Notes under the pieces: model-generated
What the model saw: only the letters and a program-made list of their open reading frames with translations
Database searches by the model: none
Told to the model about the DNA's origin: nothing
Position numbers and translations under genes: made by a program
DNA from: Arthrobacter sp. Leaf69
GTDB taxonomy: Bacteria > Actinomycetota > Actinomycetes > Actinomycetales > Micrococcaceae
DNA length: 34,778 nt
Direction: 5' to 3'
Assembly (NCBI RefSeq): GCF_001422645.1
Contig: NZ_LMLR01000013.1
Location: 351,699-386,476 of the forward strand
Shown here: positions 26,400 through 34,591 of the stretch, piece by piece
Numbering within the stretch: the first letter of the stretch is position 1
Layout of the letters: each line of letters opens with the position of its first letter

Positions 26400-27688
26400 G
26401 CGCGGGCGCAGGCACGATCACTGTTTTCGAGCAGGTGGTCTCGCCGAGCCTGAACGCGGACCTGTCCGCTTTGGATCCGGAGATCGCCGCGAAGATCGAC
26501 GCCGAACTCACCCGCCAGCGGGACGGCCTGGAAATGATCGCCTCGGAGAACCACACCGCTGTCCGCTTTGGATCCGGAGATCGCCGCGAAGATCGCCTGG
26601 ACGCGGACCTGTCCGCTTTGGATCCGGAGATCGCCGCGAAGATCGACGCCGAACTCACCCGCCAGCGGGACGGCCTGGAAATGATCGCCTCGGAGAACCA
26701 CACCGCCAAGGCAGTCATGCAGGCGCAGGGTTCGGTGCTGACCAACAAGTACGCCGAGGGCTACCCGGGCAAGCGCTACTACGGCGGCTGCGAGCACGTG
26801 GACGTTGTGGAGCAGCTGGCGATCGACCGGGTCAAGGCCCTGTTCGGCGCCGAGTACGCCAACGTCCAGCCGCACTCCGGCGCGCAGGCCAACGCCTCGG
26901 TCATGCACGCCCTGATCCGTCCGGGCGACACCATCATGGGCCTGAACCTGGCCCACGGCGGGCACCTGACGCACGGCATGAAGATCAACTTCTCCGGCCG
27001 CCTGTACAACGTCATCCCGTACCAGGTCCGCGAAGAGGACCACCGGATCGACATGGCCGAGGTGGAGCGCCTGGCCCTGGAGCACAAGCCGCAGCTGATC
27101 GTGGCCGGCTGGTCCGCCTATGCCCGGCAGCTGGACTTCGCCGAGTTCCGCCGGATCGCCGACTCGGTGGGCGCCTACCTGATGGTGGACATGGCCCACT
27201 TCGCCGGGCTCGTCGCCGCCGGGCTGCACCCCTCCCCGGTGCCGCACGCCCACGTCACCACCTCCACCACGCACAAGACCCTCGCCGGTCCGCGCGGCGG
27301 CATCATCCTCTCCAACCGGCTGGTCCAGCCGGACGTCACCGCGAAGGGGATCAACGTGATCTCCGGCGGCACCGACGTTCACCTGGTCCTCGTGGACCTG
27401 CGCAACTGCGAACTGAACGGTCAGCAGGCCGAGGACCGGCTCGCGGAAATCGACATCACGGTCAACCGCAACGCCGTCCCGTTCGACCCGCGCCCGCCGA
27501 TGGTCACCTCAGGGCTGCGGATCGGCACCCCCGCGCTGGCCACCCGCGGCTTCGGCGAGGCGGCCTTCGCAGAGGTTGCGGATATCATCGCGGAGGCCCT
27601 GATCGCCGACGCCGTCGCCGACCTCTCCGGTCTGCGATCCCGGGTGGAGGCCCTCGCCGCCGCCCACCCGCTCTACCCCTCCTTATAG
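26396..27688 (+). CDS. glyA: Serine hydroxymethyltransferase with in-frame insertion and deletion
   Basis: 430 aa from GTG at 26396. SHMT interconverts glycine plus methylene-THF and serine using PLP. Present: [49 protein letters not shown], the PLP lysine 294 in [11 protein letters not shown], and the substrate-binding Arg in [17 protein letters not shown]. Two lesions are visible. Residues about 20-104 contain a 147-bp insertion built from two copies of [20 protein letters not shown] plus SENHTA, joined by a foreign-looking linker ([14 protein letters not shown]). At residue 307/308 (near 27316) IILSN joins directly to [11 protein letters not shown], so about 50-60 residues are missing, including the FPG(G/Q)QGGP loop. 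The frame stays open. Activity is doubtful. Confidence 0.93.
   Translation: MSAGAGTITVFEQVVSPSLNADLSALDPEIAAKIDAELTRQRDGLEMIASENHTAVRFGSGDRREDRLDADLSALDPEIAAKIDAELTRQRDGLEMIASENHTAKAVMQAQGSVLTNKYAEGYPGKRYYGGCEHVDVVEQLAIDRVKALFGAEYANVQPHSGAQANASVMHALIRPGDTIMGLNLAHGGHLTHGMKINFSGRLYNVIPYQVREEDHRIDMAEVERLALEHKPQLIVAGWSAYARQLDFAEFRRIADSVGAYLMVDMAHFAGLVAAGLHPSPVPHAHVTTSTTHKTLAGPRGGIILSNRLVQPDVTAKGINVISGGTDVHLVLVDLRNCELNGQQAEDRLAEIDITVNRNAVPFDPRPPMVTSGLRIGTPALATRGFGEAAFAEVADIIAEALIADAVADLSGLRSRVEALAAAHPLYPSL
26454..26706 (+). repeat. 106-bp direct repeat plus partial third copy inside glyA
   Basis: 26454-26559 equals 26601-26706 (offset 147 bp, 49 codons). Between them 26561-26595 repeats 35 bp of the unit (26464-26498) in another frame. 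The result is in frame overall. This is the source of the extra residues in GlyA. Confidence 0.95.
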
Positions 27689-27696
27689 CCCGTCCA

Positions 27697-27744
27697 GGTG
27701 GTTGAGCCCGTCGAAGCATTGGGGGTTCGGCGGGCCCAACCACC
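27697..27744. repeat. REP-type palindrome in the glyA-sdaA gap
   Basis: GGTGGTTGAGCCCGTCGAA (27697-27715) and TTCGGCGGGCCCAACCACC (27726-27744) form a long hairpin. The GGTGGTTGAGC..GTCGAA palindrome is one I recall as a common intergenic repeat in Arthrobacter-type genomes. It could act as a transcript-processing or termination site within the operon. Confidence 0.6.
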
Positions 27745-27778
27745 GACATTCGAAGCATGACCAAGTAAGGAACCTACA

Positions 27779-28840
27779 ATGGCTGTTGGAGTCTTTGACC
27801 TTTTTTCCATCGGAATAGGGCCCTCGAGCTCCCACACGGTGGGACCGATGCGGGCCGCAGCGGTGTTTGCCGAAGAACTCAAGGCCCTCGGCAAGCTGGC
27901 AGAGGTGGCGTCGCTGCGGGTGGACCTGTTCGGTTCCCTCGCCGCCACCGGCCACGGCCATGGAACCATGACTGCCATCCTGCTCGGGCTGGAAGGCTTC
28001 CACCCCGAACTGATCCTCCCCGAGGAAGTGGAGGAACGGCTCGCCGCGATCGCCGAGACCGGGAAGCTGCAGCTGGCAGGCTCCGTGCAGCTGCCCTATG
28101 GCGTGAAGGACATGATCCTGCGCCCCCTGACCATTCTCCCGCGGCACACCAACGGCATGACATTTACCGTGTCCGGTGCTGACGGCGAGGTCCTGCACAG
28201 CGTCACTTTCTTCTCCGTGGGCGGCGGCTTCATCGTGCGCGAGGGCGAGGAGGACGCCGCGCAGAAAGAACTCGAGGAATCCAAGAAGGAACTGCCGCTG
28301 CCGTTCCGTACGGCCGCGGAGCTGCTGGAACACTGCCGGAAGACTTCGTGGAGCATCAGCGAGGTGATGAGGGTCAACGAAGAGGACAGCCGGACGGAAG
28401 AGGAAATCCGTGAAGGTCTTCTGCACATTTACTCGGTGATGGAAGGCTGCGTCGAGGTCAGCCTCAAGCGTGAGGGGCTGCTGCCCGGCGGACTCAAGGT
28501 CCGCCGTCGTGCGCCCGACTGGCACGAACGCCTCATGAAAGAAGGCCGTGACCACGATCCGGACTACCGGGAAAACGCCGCGGAAATCGCGATGGAACAC
28601 AACCTGGGCCTGACCTGCGACCCGATCGGCGGCCTCGTGCAGATCCCCTGCATCGAACGCAACGCCATCGCCGCAGCCAAGGCCATCAACGCCGCCAAAA
28701 TGGCGCTGTGGGGCGACGGCTCGCACCGGGTGTCCCTCGACGAGGTCATCGTGACCATGCGGGAGACCGGCCGGGACATGAGCTCCAAGTACAAGGAGAC
28801 CGCGATGGGCGGCCTCGCCGTGAACGTGGTCGAGTGCTAG
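27779..28840 (+). CDS. sdaA: L-serine ammonia-lyase with large internal deletion
   Basis: 353 aa from ATG at 27779 (TAAGGAA upstream). Iron-sulfur L-serine dehydratase makes pyruvate and ammonia from serine. The N-terminal half is normal: [69 protein letters not shown]. At residue 264/265 (28570) DHDPDYR joins [20 protein letters not shown]. In family members about 107 residues lie between these points ([20 protein letters not shown] ... GCQGEVGSA ... LGG). They include one of the cluster cysteines. The remaining cysteines LTCDPIGG and IPCIERN are kept. The usual length is about 460. The enzyme is probably inactive although the frame is open. Confidence 0.93.
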   Translation: MAVGVFDLFSIGIGPSSSHTVGPMRAAAVFAEELKALGKLAEVASLRVDLFGSLAATGHGHGTMTAILLGLEGFHPELILPEEVEERLAAIAETGKLQLAGSVQLPYGVKDMILRPLTILPRHTNGMTFTVSGADGEVLHSVTFFSVGGGFIVREGEEDAAQKELEESKKELPLPFRTAAELLEHCRKTSWSISEVMRVNEEDSRTEEEIREGLLHIYSVMEGCVEVSLKREGLLPGGLKVRRRAPDWHERLMKEGRDHDPDYRENAAEIAMEHNLGLTCDPIGGLVQIPCIERNAIAAAKAINAAKMALWGDGSHRVSLDEVIVTMRETGRDMSSKYKETAMGGLAVNVVEC

Positions 28841-28853
28841 GACGGAGACGGAC

Positions 28854-29027
28854 ATGAACAGAGCCAAGCAGTCCAGAAAGTACGGGCATCAACCGGCCGG
28901 CACAGCGCCGGCCAAGCGCAGAAACGGGCGGAGCCACAGGTTCGGTGAGGCGTGGCTCGTTGGTGCCATCGGCCTTGCCGGTCTCGTAGTGATTCTCTAT
29001 GCCTCCAGCCTCTACACGCAGTGGTAG
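28854..29027 (+). CDS. Small single-helix membrane peptide, 57 aa
   Basis: ATG at 28854 has GGAG seven bases before it, and the frame ends at TAG 29025-29027. The sequence has a basic N-terminus (NRAKQSRKYGHQPAG; KRRNGRSHRF) and one C-terminal helix (WLVGAIGLAGLVVILYASSL) ending YTQW. It sits 13 bp after sdaA and 88 bp before lipA, in the same direction. A role beside the transporter or a membrane-bound enzyme is possible but nothing shows it. Confidence 0.65.
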   Translation: MNRAKQSRKYGHQPAGTAPAKRRNGRSHRFGEAWLVGAIGLAGLVVILYASSLYTQW

Positions 29028-29115
29028 CCGCCTCAGGTCGCCTGAGCACGTCCATTAGCAGCACGCCTAGAACCCTGATGCCGCCACGAGCGGCGCACAT
29101 GCAAAGGAAACACAT

Positions 29116-30009
29116 ATGTCACTGGCACCAGAAGGCCGGAAAATGCTGCGTATCGAGCAGCGCAATGCGGCCACCCCGGTGGAACGCAAGCCGGATTGGA
29201 TCAAGGCCAAGGTCCAGATGGGTCCAGAGTTCGTCCAACTCAAGAACCTCGTCAAGAAAGAGGGCCTCCACACTGTGTGTGAAGAGGCCGGTTGCCCCAA
29301 TATCTTCGAGTGCTGGGAAGACAAGGAAGCCACCTTCCTGATTGGCGGCTCCGAATGCACCCGCCGCTGCGACTTCTGCCAGATCGACACCGGTAAGCCC
29401 TCCCCCGTGGACGTTTTCGAACCCACCAAGGTGGCCCGGTCGGTCCAGGCGATGCAGCTCCGCTACGCCACTGTCACCGGGGTGGCCCGCGATGACCTCG
29501 CGGACGAGGGCGTCTGGCTCTACGCCGAAACGGTCCGCAAGATCCACGAACTCAACCCGGGCACCGGCGTCGAACTCCTGATCCCTGACTTACGGTCGCT
29601 GGATGTCATCACGCAGGGCCGCAAGCTCGGCATGGTCACAAAGTCCAACCTCATCCTGGGCATGGGCGAGACCCGCGAGGAAATCTCCGAAGCTCTCCGG
29701 GACCTGCACGAGGCAGGCTGCGACCTGATCACCATCACCCAGTACCTGCGCCCGTCCGAACGGCACCTGCCGGTTGACCGCTGGGTCAAGCCGCAGGAGT
29801 TCGTGGACCTCCAGCAGGAAGCCGACGAGATCGGTTTCCTCGGCGTCATGAGCGGGCCGCTGGTGCGTTCCTCCTACCGGGCCGGACGGCTCTGGGCCAC
29901 CGCGATGCGCAAGAAGGGCTGGGAAATCCCGGCCCAGCTTGCCCACATCGAAAGCTCCGGCAGCACCCGCCAGGAAGCCAGCTCACTGCTCGCGGCGCAC
30001 GCCAGCTGA
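29116..30009 (+). CDS. lipA: Lipoyl synthase with internal deletion
   Basis: 297 aa from ATG at 29116 (AAAGGAA upstream). LipA inserts two sulfurs into octanoyl-protein such as GcvH using radical SAM chemistry. The auxiliary cluster cysteines C55, C60, C66 ([13 protein letters not shown]) and the radical SAM cysteines C81, C85, C88 (CTRRCDFC) are intact, as is the C-terminal RSSY serine ligand. At residue 158/161 (about 29590) VELLIPD runs straight into [14 protein letters not shown]. In family members about 40 residues lie here, including the conserved VF.HN.ETVPRI segment of the barrel. The usual length is about 335. The loss is in frame. Activity is doubtful. Confidence 0.93.
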   Translation: MSLAPEGRKMLRIEQRNAATPVERKPDWIKAKVQMGPEFVQLKNLVKKEGLHTVCEEAGCPNIFECWEDKEATFLIGGSECTRRCDFCQIDTGKPSPVDVFEPTKVARSVQAMQLRYATVTGVARDDLADEGVWLYAETVRKIHELNPGTGVELLIPDLRSLDVITQGRKLGMVTKSNLILGMGETREEISEALRDLHEAGCDLITITQYLRPSERHLPVDRWVKPQEFVDLQQEADEIGFLGVMSGPLVRSSYRAGRLWATAMRKKGWEIPAQLAHIESSGSTRQEASSLLAAHAS

Positions 30010-30037
30010 CCATCCCGATACCTAGAAAGGACCAAAG

Positions 30038-30868
30038 ATGTTCCCTATAAGAATCGAAATTATCCCATCGGCCGGGATCGTTGAGCAGGTCCAGTCCATG
30101 GTTCCGCTGACCACCACGCTGACCATGACCTGCCTGCCGCACCACAGCGTCGAAGGGACTATGCGCGCGTCGGTGGAGCTGAGCATGCTCGGCTACAACG
30201 TCATCCCACACCTGGCTGCCCGCAGTGTGCAGAGCCGGTCTCAGCTGACCGGAATTCTCCGAGACTGCGACATGGCGGGGATCGGTGAGGTGTTTGTGAT
30301 CGGCGGCGACCGGAAGGAGGCCGCCGGTCCGTACGACTCGGCCCTGCCGCTGCTCGAAGACATCGCCCAATACACCGGCGGCCTTATGCGCGCAGGCGTG
30401 GCAGGCTACCCGGAAGGCCACCCGTCGGTGACCGCCCTTGACCTGGTGGACGCGCTCGTGGCCAAGCAGCACCTGGCCGCACACATCGTCACCCAGATGT
30501 GTTTCTCCGCCCCAAAAATCCTTGACTATGCGGCGCTCATGCGCCGTGAAGGTCTGGACCTGCCCCTCTGGGCAGGCGTGGCGGGGCCCGTACAGCGGAC
30601 CAGGCTGGTCAACCTGGCCGCCCAGATCGGTGTCGGAAGTTCCCTGAAGTTCCTGAGCCGCAAGGGCCCGCTGGCGCGCAAGCTCCTCAGCCGGGACCGA
30701 TACTCACCCAGCACCCTGATGGCCGGGCTAGAAGGACAGCCCGGCATCGCAGGCATCCACCTCTACAGCTTCAACAACCTCGATGCGGTCCCCAATGAAG
30801 CGGGCCCCGCGTCTTCCCCAACGGCACTCCAGCCAGCATCGATTCGAGGAGCAGCACGTGAGCACTAA
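30038..30868 (+). CDS. Methylenetetrahydrofolate reductase-like protein (MetF family)
   Basis: 276 aa from ATG at 30038 (AGAAAGG upstream). The MetF barrel pattern is visible: IEIIPSAGIVEQVQSMVPLT (phosphate-side strand), YNVIPHLAARSVQSRSQLTG, VFVIGGDRKEAAGPYDSALP, GVAGYPEGHPSV, IVTQMCFSAPKI and IHLYSFNNLDA. MetF enzymes reduce methylene-THF to methyl-THF with FAD. It belongs to the shorter, divergent subgroup found in C1-degradation clusters, so direction and cofactor are not certain. The end overlaps the GTG of the next gene by 11 bp. Confidence 0.82.
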   Translation: MFPIRIEIIPSAGIVEQVQSMVPLTTTLTMTCLPHHSVEGTMRASVELSMLGYNVIPHLAARSVQSRSQLTGILRDCDMAGIGEVFVIGGDRKEAAGPYDSALPLLEDIAQYTGGLMRAGVAGYPEGHPSVTALDLVDALVAKQHLAAHIVTQMCFSAPKILDYAALMRREGLDLPLWAGVAGPVQRTRLVNLAAQIGVGSSLKFLSRKGPLARKLLSRDRYSPSTLMAGLEGQPGIAGIHLYSFNNLDAVPNEAGPASSPTALQPASIRGAAREH

Positions 30869-32336
30869 AACCATCACCACCGTGGGCACGCCCCACCTGG
30901 AGCGGCAGCTTAGCAACAGGCACATCCAGCTGATCGCGATTGGCGGCGCCATCGGCACCGGCCTCTTCATGGGCTCCGGCAAAACCATCTCGGCCGCCGG
31001 CCCGTCCGTCATCTTCGTCTACATGATCATCGGCTTCATGCTGTTCTTCGTCATGCGGGCCATGGGCGAACTCCTGCTCTCCAACTTGAATTACAAGTCC
31101 TTCAGCGACTTCGCCGCGGACCTGCTCGGCCCTTGGGCCGGATTCTTCACCGGCTGGACCTACTGGTTCTGCTGGGTGATCACGGGCATCGCGGACGTCA
31201 TCGCCATCGCCGCCTACTCGGAGGAACTCTGGCCCGGGCTGCCGCTGTGGATCCCCGGTCTGGTGACCATCGGCATCCTGCTGCTTTTGAATTTGGCTAC
31301 TGTGAGGGCGTTCGGGGAAACCGAATTCTGGTTTGCGCTGATCAAGATCATTGCCATTGCAGCGCTGATCATTGTTGGCCTGTTTATGATCTTCAGCGGG
31401 TTCCAGTCCGACGCCGGCCCGGCCACCTTCACCAACCTGTGGAGCCACGGCGGGTTCTTCCCGAACGAATTCATGGGCTTTGTAGCCGGCTTCCAAATCG
31501 CCGTCTTCGCTTTTGTGGGCATTGAACTGGTTGGCACCACCGCTGCCGAGGCCAAGGATCCGGAGAAGAACCTGCCCAAGGCCATCAACTCCATCCCCAT
31601 CCGTGTCCTGCTCTTCTACGTGGGCGCCCTCATCATCCTGATGTCCGTCACCCCCTGGACCCAGTTCAGTGCCGGGCACAGCCCCTTCATCGCCATGTTC
31701 TCCCTCGCGGGCCTCGGCGCTGCTGCCACCATTGTGAACCTGGTGGTGCTCACTTCGGCCATGTCTTCGGCCAACTCAGGCATCTACTCCACCTCACGCA
31801 TGGTCTACGGCCTGGCCCAGGAAGGCGATGCCCCCGGCGTCTTCAGTCGGCTGTCCCGCCGCAAGGTCCCGCAGAACGCCCTGTTCCTCTCCTGCGTCCT
31901 GCTCCTGTCCGGCGTCATCCTGATGTACGCGGGGCAGGACATCGGCAAGGCCTTCGAGATGGTGACCACGGTTGCCGCGGTCTGCTTCGTTTTCGTCTGG
32001 TCCATGATCCTGGCCAGCTACATTGCCTTTCGAAAGCGCCGCCCTCAGCTCCACGACGCGTCCAAGTTCAAGATGCCCGGTGGCATCCCGATGGTCTGGA
32101 GCGTCTTCGCCTTCTTTGCCTTCGTACTGTGGGCGCTGACCACACAACCCGACACGCTGCTGGCCCTGCTGGTCACCCCGGTCTGGTTCATCCTCCTCGG
32201 CATCGCCTGGTTCATCCTGCGCAAGCGTCCGTCCCACCTGGCCCGCTACGCGGAGTTTCAGAAGGACCTCGCCGGCGAGAGGGTAGAAGCCGATCAAAAT
32301 GTCGTTTCCGAGCAGAATGCTCAGCGGGGAATCTGA
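30858..32336 (+). CDS. cycA: Amino acid permease, glycine/D-serine/D-alanine type (CycA-like)
   Basis: 492 aa from GTG at 30858 (GAGGAG upstream). It is an APC-superfamily transporter with about twelve helices. The family starts are clear: LERQLSNRHIQLIAIGGAIG, TGLFMGSGKTISAAGPSV, then GWTYWFCWVITGIADVIAIA and GIELVGTTAAEAKDPEKNLP. The strong match to CycA-type permeases and its place in a glycine cluster support import of glycine (and D-Ala/D-Ser) by proton symport. It appears complete. It overlaps the metF-like gene and lies 3 bp before purU. Confidence 0.88.
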   Translation: MSTKTITTVGTPHLERQLSNRHIQLIAIGGAIGTGLFMGSGKTISAAGPSVIFVYMIIGFMLFFVMRAMGELLLSNLNYKSFSDFAADLLGPWAGFFTGWTYWFCWVITGIADVIAIAAYSEELWPGLPLWIPGLVTIGILLLLNLATVRAFGETEFWFALIKIIAIAALIIVGLFMIFSGFQSDAGPATFTNLWSHGGFFPNEFMGFVAGFQIAVFAFVGIELVGTTAAEAKDPEKNLPKAINSIPIRVLLFYVGALIILMSVTPWTQFSAGHSPFIAMFSLAGLGAAATIVNLVVLTSAMSSANSGIYSTSRMVYGLAQEGDAPGVFSRLSRRKVPQNALFLSCVLLLSGVILMYAGQDIGKAFEMVTTVAAVCFVFVWSMILASYIAFRKRRPQLHDASKFKMPGGIPMVWSVFAFFAFVLWALTTQPDTLLALLVTPVWFILLGIAWFILRKRPSHLARYAEFQKDLAGERVEADQNVVSEQNAQRGI

Positions 32337-32339
32337 GCC

Positions 32340-33194
32340 ATGGAAACCGAACACATTCTGACCGTCAACTGTGCCGAGTCCCCGGGAATCGTCCACGCGA
32401 TCACCGGCTACCTGCTCGATCACGACTGCGACATCATCGACTCAAAGCACTTCGGCGACCGCCAGGCCCAGCAGTTCTTCATGCGCGTGCACTTCGCCGC
32501 CGGGACCGAGGCGTTCAGCACCGAGGAACTGCGCCGGGACTTCTCGCCGCTGGCCCAGACGTGGACCATGAACTGGCAGCTTGAGCCGCACGGCCGTAAG
32601 CGCCGGGTATTGGTGATGGTGTCCAAATTCGAACACTGCCTGAACGACCTGCTGTTCCGAGCCCGCACCGGCGACCTTCCGGTCGAAATCGTGGCTGTCG
32701 TCTCCAACCATACGGACCACGAGGAACTGGTGAAGTGGCACAACATCCCGTTCTTCCACCTGCCGGTCACCAAGGAAACCAAGCCGGTACAGGAAGCACG
32801 CCTGCTGGAACTTGTGGACGAGTTCGATGTGGAACTGGTGGTCCTGGCCCGCTACATGCAGGTCCTCAGCGATGAGTTGTCGGCCAAGCTGACGGGCAAA
32901 ACCATCAACATCCACCACTCGTTCCTGCCCAGCTTCAAGGGCGCCAAACCATATCACCAGGCGTATGAACGAGGCGTTAAGACCGTCGGCGCCACGGCGC
33001 ATTACGTCAACGCCGAACTGGATGAGGGCCCGATCATTTCCCAGCAGGTCATCGAGGTGGACCACACGTACACCGCCGAGGACCTGGTTCGGGTTGGCCG
33101 GGACGCTGAATGCGCTGCCCTTCGAAACGCCGTCCGCTGGCACTGCGAGGGCAGGATCCTGGTCATGGGCAACCGCACCGTGATTTTGCGATAG
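32340..33194 (+). CDS. purU: Formyltetrahydrofolate deformylase
   Basis: 284 aa from ATG at 32340 (GGGGAA upstream). PurU hydrolyses 10-formyl-THF to THF and formate. Residues about 1-85 are an ACT-type regulatory domain (LTVNCAESPGIVHAITGYLL, DHDCDIIDSKHFGDRQAQQF). The rest is the formyltransferase fold with INIHHSFLPSFKGAKPYHQA (catalytic Asn and His) and ELDEGPIISQQV (catalytic Asp). Length normal. It ends the cluster and frees THF when glycine supplies excess one-carbon units. Confidence 0.96.
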   Translation: METEHILTVNCAESPGIVHAITGYLLDHDCDIIDSKHFGDRQAQQFFMRVHFAAGTEAFSTEELRRDFSPLAQTWTMNWQLEPHGRKRRVLVMVSKFEHCLNDLLFRARTGDLPVEIVAVVSNHTDHEELVKWHNIPFFHLPVTKETKPVQEARLLELVDEFDVELVVLARYMQVLSDELSAKLTGKTINIHHSFLPSFKGAKPYHQAYERGVKTVGATAHYVNAELDEGPIISQQVIEVDHTYTAEDLVRVGRDAECAALRNAVRWHCEGRILVMGNRTVILR

Positions 33195-33238
33195 TGCGGT
33201 GTCCGAATGATTCGGCAGTGGCGATCAAGTGGTGGGTC

Positions 33239-33736
33239 TTAGGTGGTGACGACGAGTTTTCCGCTGACGCGGTTTTCCTCCATGTCGGTGTGGGCCTGGA
33301 CGATGTCATCGAGGGCGTAGACCTTGCCGATGGGCACGGTTGCGGTGCCGTCGCTGACGGCTTGCAGGAATTCCTGGAGCACGCTGCCGGGGAGGTCGGC
33401 GGCGCCGCCGGTGTAGGAGGTGAGTCGGACGCCCCGTGGAATGTAGTCGATGGGGTAGAAGTCGGGGATGGTCCACTGGTTTGAGAGCATGCCGGTGAAG
33501 CAGACGATGCCGTGGACCCGGATGGCGTGCAGCGTGTCTCGCAGGGTCGGGGTGCCGACGAGTTCGAGGGCGGCATCCACGCCGCCGGGAACAATGCGGC
33601 GCACGGCGGAGGCCAGGTTCCCGTCGTCGATCAGGACGTGGTCGACGTTGATCGAGGCGAGCGGCGCGTTTGGCAAGGATTGCGGCGGCCATGCCGACGG
33701 AGGAGGAGACGACGACCATCGCCTCGAACCTGGAGC
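33239..33736 (-). pseudogene. Quinone-oxidoreductase/zinc-type alcohol dehydrogenase, 5'-truncated
   Basis: The C-terminal half of an MDR-family quinone oxidoreductase: FEAMVVVSSSVGMAAAILAK, a frameshift near 33670, then VDHVLIDDGNLASAVRRIVP, ALELVGTPTLRDTLHAIRVH, MLSNQWTIPDFYPIDYIPRG and AHTDMEENRVSGKLVVTT at the end. The N-terminal catalytic half is gone. The break is sharp at 33737/33738, where the 57-bp element end begins, so the mobile element or its rearrangement cut the gene. Transcription would face purU. Confidence 0.8.
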
Positions 33737-33737
33737 G

Positions 33738-33794
33738 GTGCTGCCTTTGCTGGTTTGCATTTCTTGATGTCATGACTGTTCATGGCGACGTTGC
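33738..33794. repeat. 57-bp identical direct repeat, element end (copy 2)
   Basis: Identical to 1193-1249. Its left border cuts the quinone-oxidoreductase relic. The homology continues to the right into the resolvase relic. Confidence 0.85.
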
Positions 33795-33829
33795 AGGTAA
33801 GCGCATAACTTGATACGTCTTGTTGACGG

Positions 33830-34003
33830 TCAAGCGGCTAGCGCTTCCTTGAGCCCGAGGTGTGCCCGGTCTGCACCGGCGAGTCCCTGGTCCGTGAACG
33901 TCTTCTCCGACGACACTCCAAGAGCAACCAGGGGCATTCTTCCGGGCGGTAAGGTCTTGGTCGTTCGAGGATACGAGGGCGTATCCGATGGGGGCCCGGT
34001 CAT
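33830..34003 (-). pseudogene. Serine resolvase N-terminal relic (copy 2)
   Basis: From ATG at 34003, with one frame change, the sequence reads MTGP then IGYALVSSNDQDLTARKNA, and after a second change LVALGVSSEKTFTDQGLAGA, DRAHLGLKEALAA-stop. This is the same N-terminal part of a Tn3-type resolvase as at 1286-1458, with different frameshifts and substitutions. Both copies end at the same stop. Confidence 0.8.
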
Positions 34004-34076
34004 GGACTTGGATGTGCTGTTTAGCCCCCGGGGGATTCTGTCGATCGAAGCAACACCTATTTCAGGGTGATTCGAT

Positions 34077-34304
34077 ATGTATTTGAGTTCGACGTCTCCA
34101 GCAGGTATCCGCTTTCTGGCCTCGATCAAGCAAGGAAATGGTCTCAAACCCTCCGCCCGCGCGGCCGGCATCGGCAAAAGCATTATCCCGGCGACTAAAG
34201 GCTGGCGATGTGTCCAGCTTGGTCTACACCGGGACCCTTGGATTTCGGTTTTCCCCTCACTTCTCCGCCGGGCGTCTGTCTCAGTTTCACTGCTCCAGGG
34301 GTGA
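34077..34304 (+). pseudogene. Possible helix-turn-helix (transposase-like) relic
   Basis: The frame begins MYLSSTSPAGIRFLASIKQG then NGLKPSARAAGIGKS, which resembles the N-terminal helix-turn-helix of some transposases. After this the frame loses protein character, consistent with a frameshift. I cannot name the family. The rest of 34004-34286 shows no other gene. Confidence 0.25.
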
Positions 34305-34511
34305 CGAGCATTCATCGCTCGCTTCCAGTGCCAGTAGGGACGCGATTGCTTTTGATGTGGGGTCATTGTGGGAGTTCAGACGCCAGGAAACCCTTGCCAC
34401 GGAATCAGTGTCAAAGGTAATTAGTTCGAACGGGTCGTGATGAGGCGATAACTTCACGCCTGTCTCACCGCAGCCAGCAACGGGACACTGATTCGAAGTA
34501 TTCATTTCCAT
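34287..34511 (-). CDS. Uncharacterised small protein, 74 aa
   Basis: ATG at 34511 follows a good AAAGGAA site; an in-frame ATG at 34595 overlaps the stop of the next frame upstream but lacks a site. The sequence starts MEMNTSNQCPVAGCGETGVK (a CPxxxC pair) and has DPFELITFDTDSVARVSWRL and KAIASLLALEASDE. It is soluble. A Cys-pair metal or redox role is possible. I recognise no family. Confidence 0.5.
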   Translation of the reverse strand: MEMNTSNQCPVAGCGETGVKLSPHHDPFELITFDTDSVARVSWRLNSHNDPTSKAIASLLALEASDECSSPLEQ

Positions 34512-34591
34512 TGTTCCTTTCTTGCAGGTACTTCGTGAATTGTCAGCGATGGAACATTTCATCGTCCGGAGCTCTCTCGTGTCGCATTTGG

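Noticed and set aside
26138..27382. Long minus-strand frame opposite gcvH/glyA
   Set aside because: Antisense shadow; its internal repeat only mirrors the duplication in glyA.
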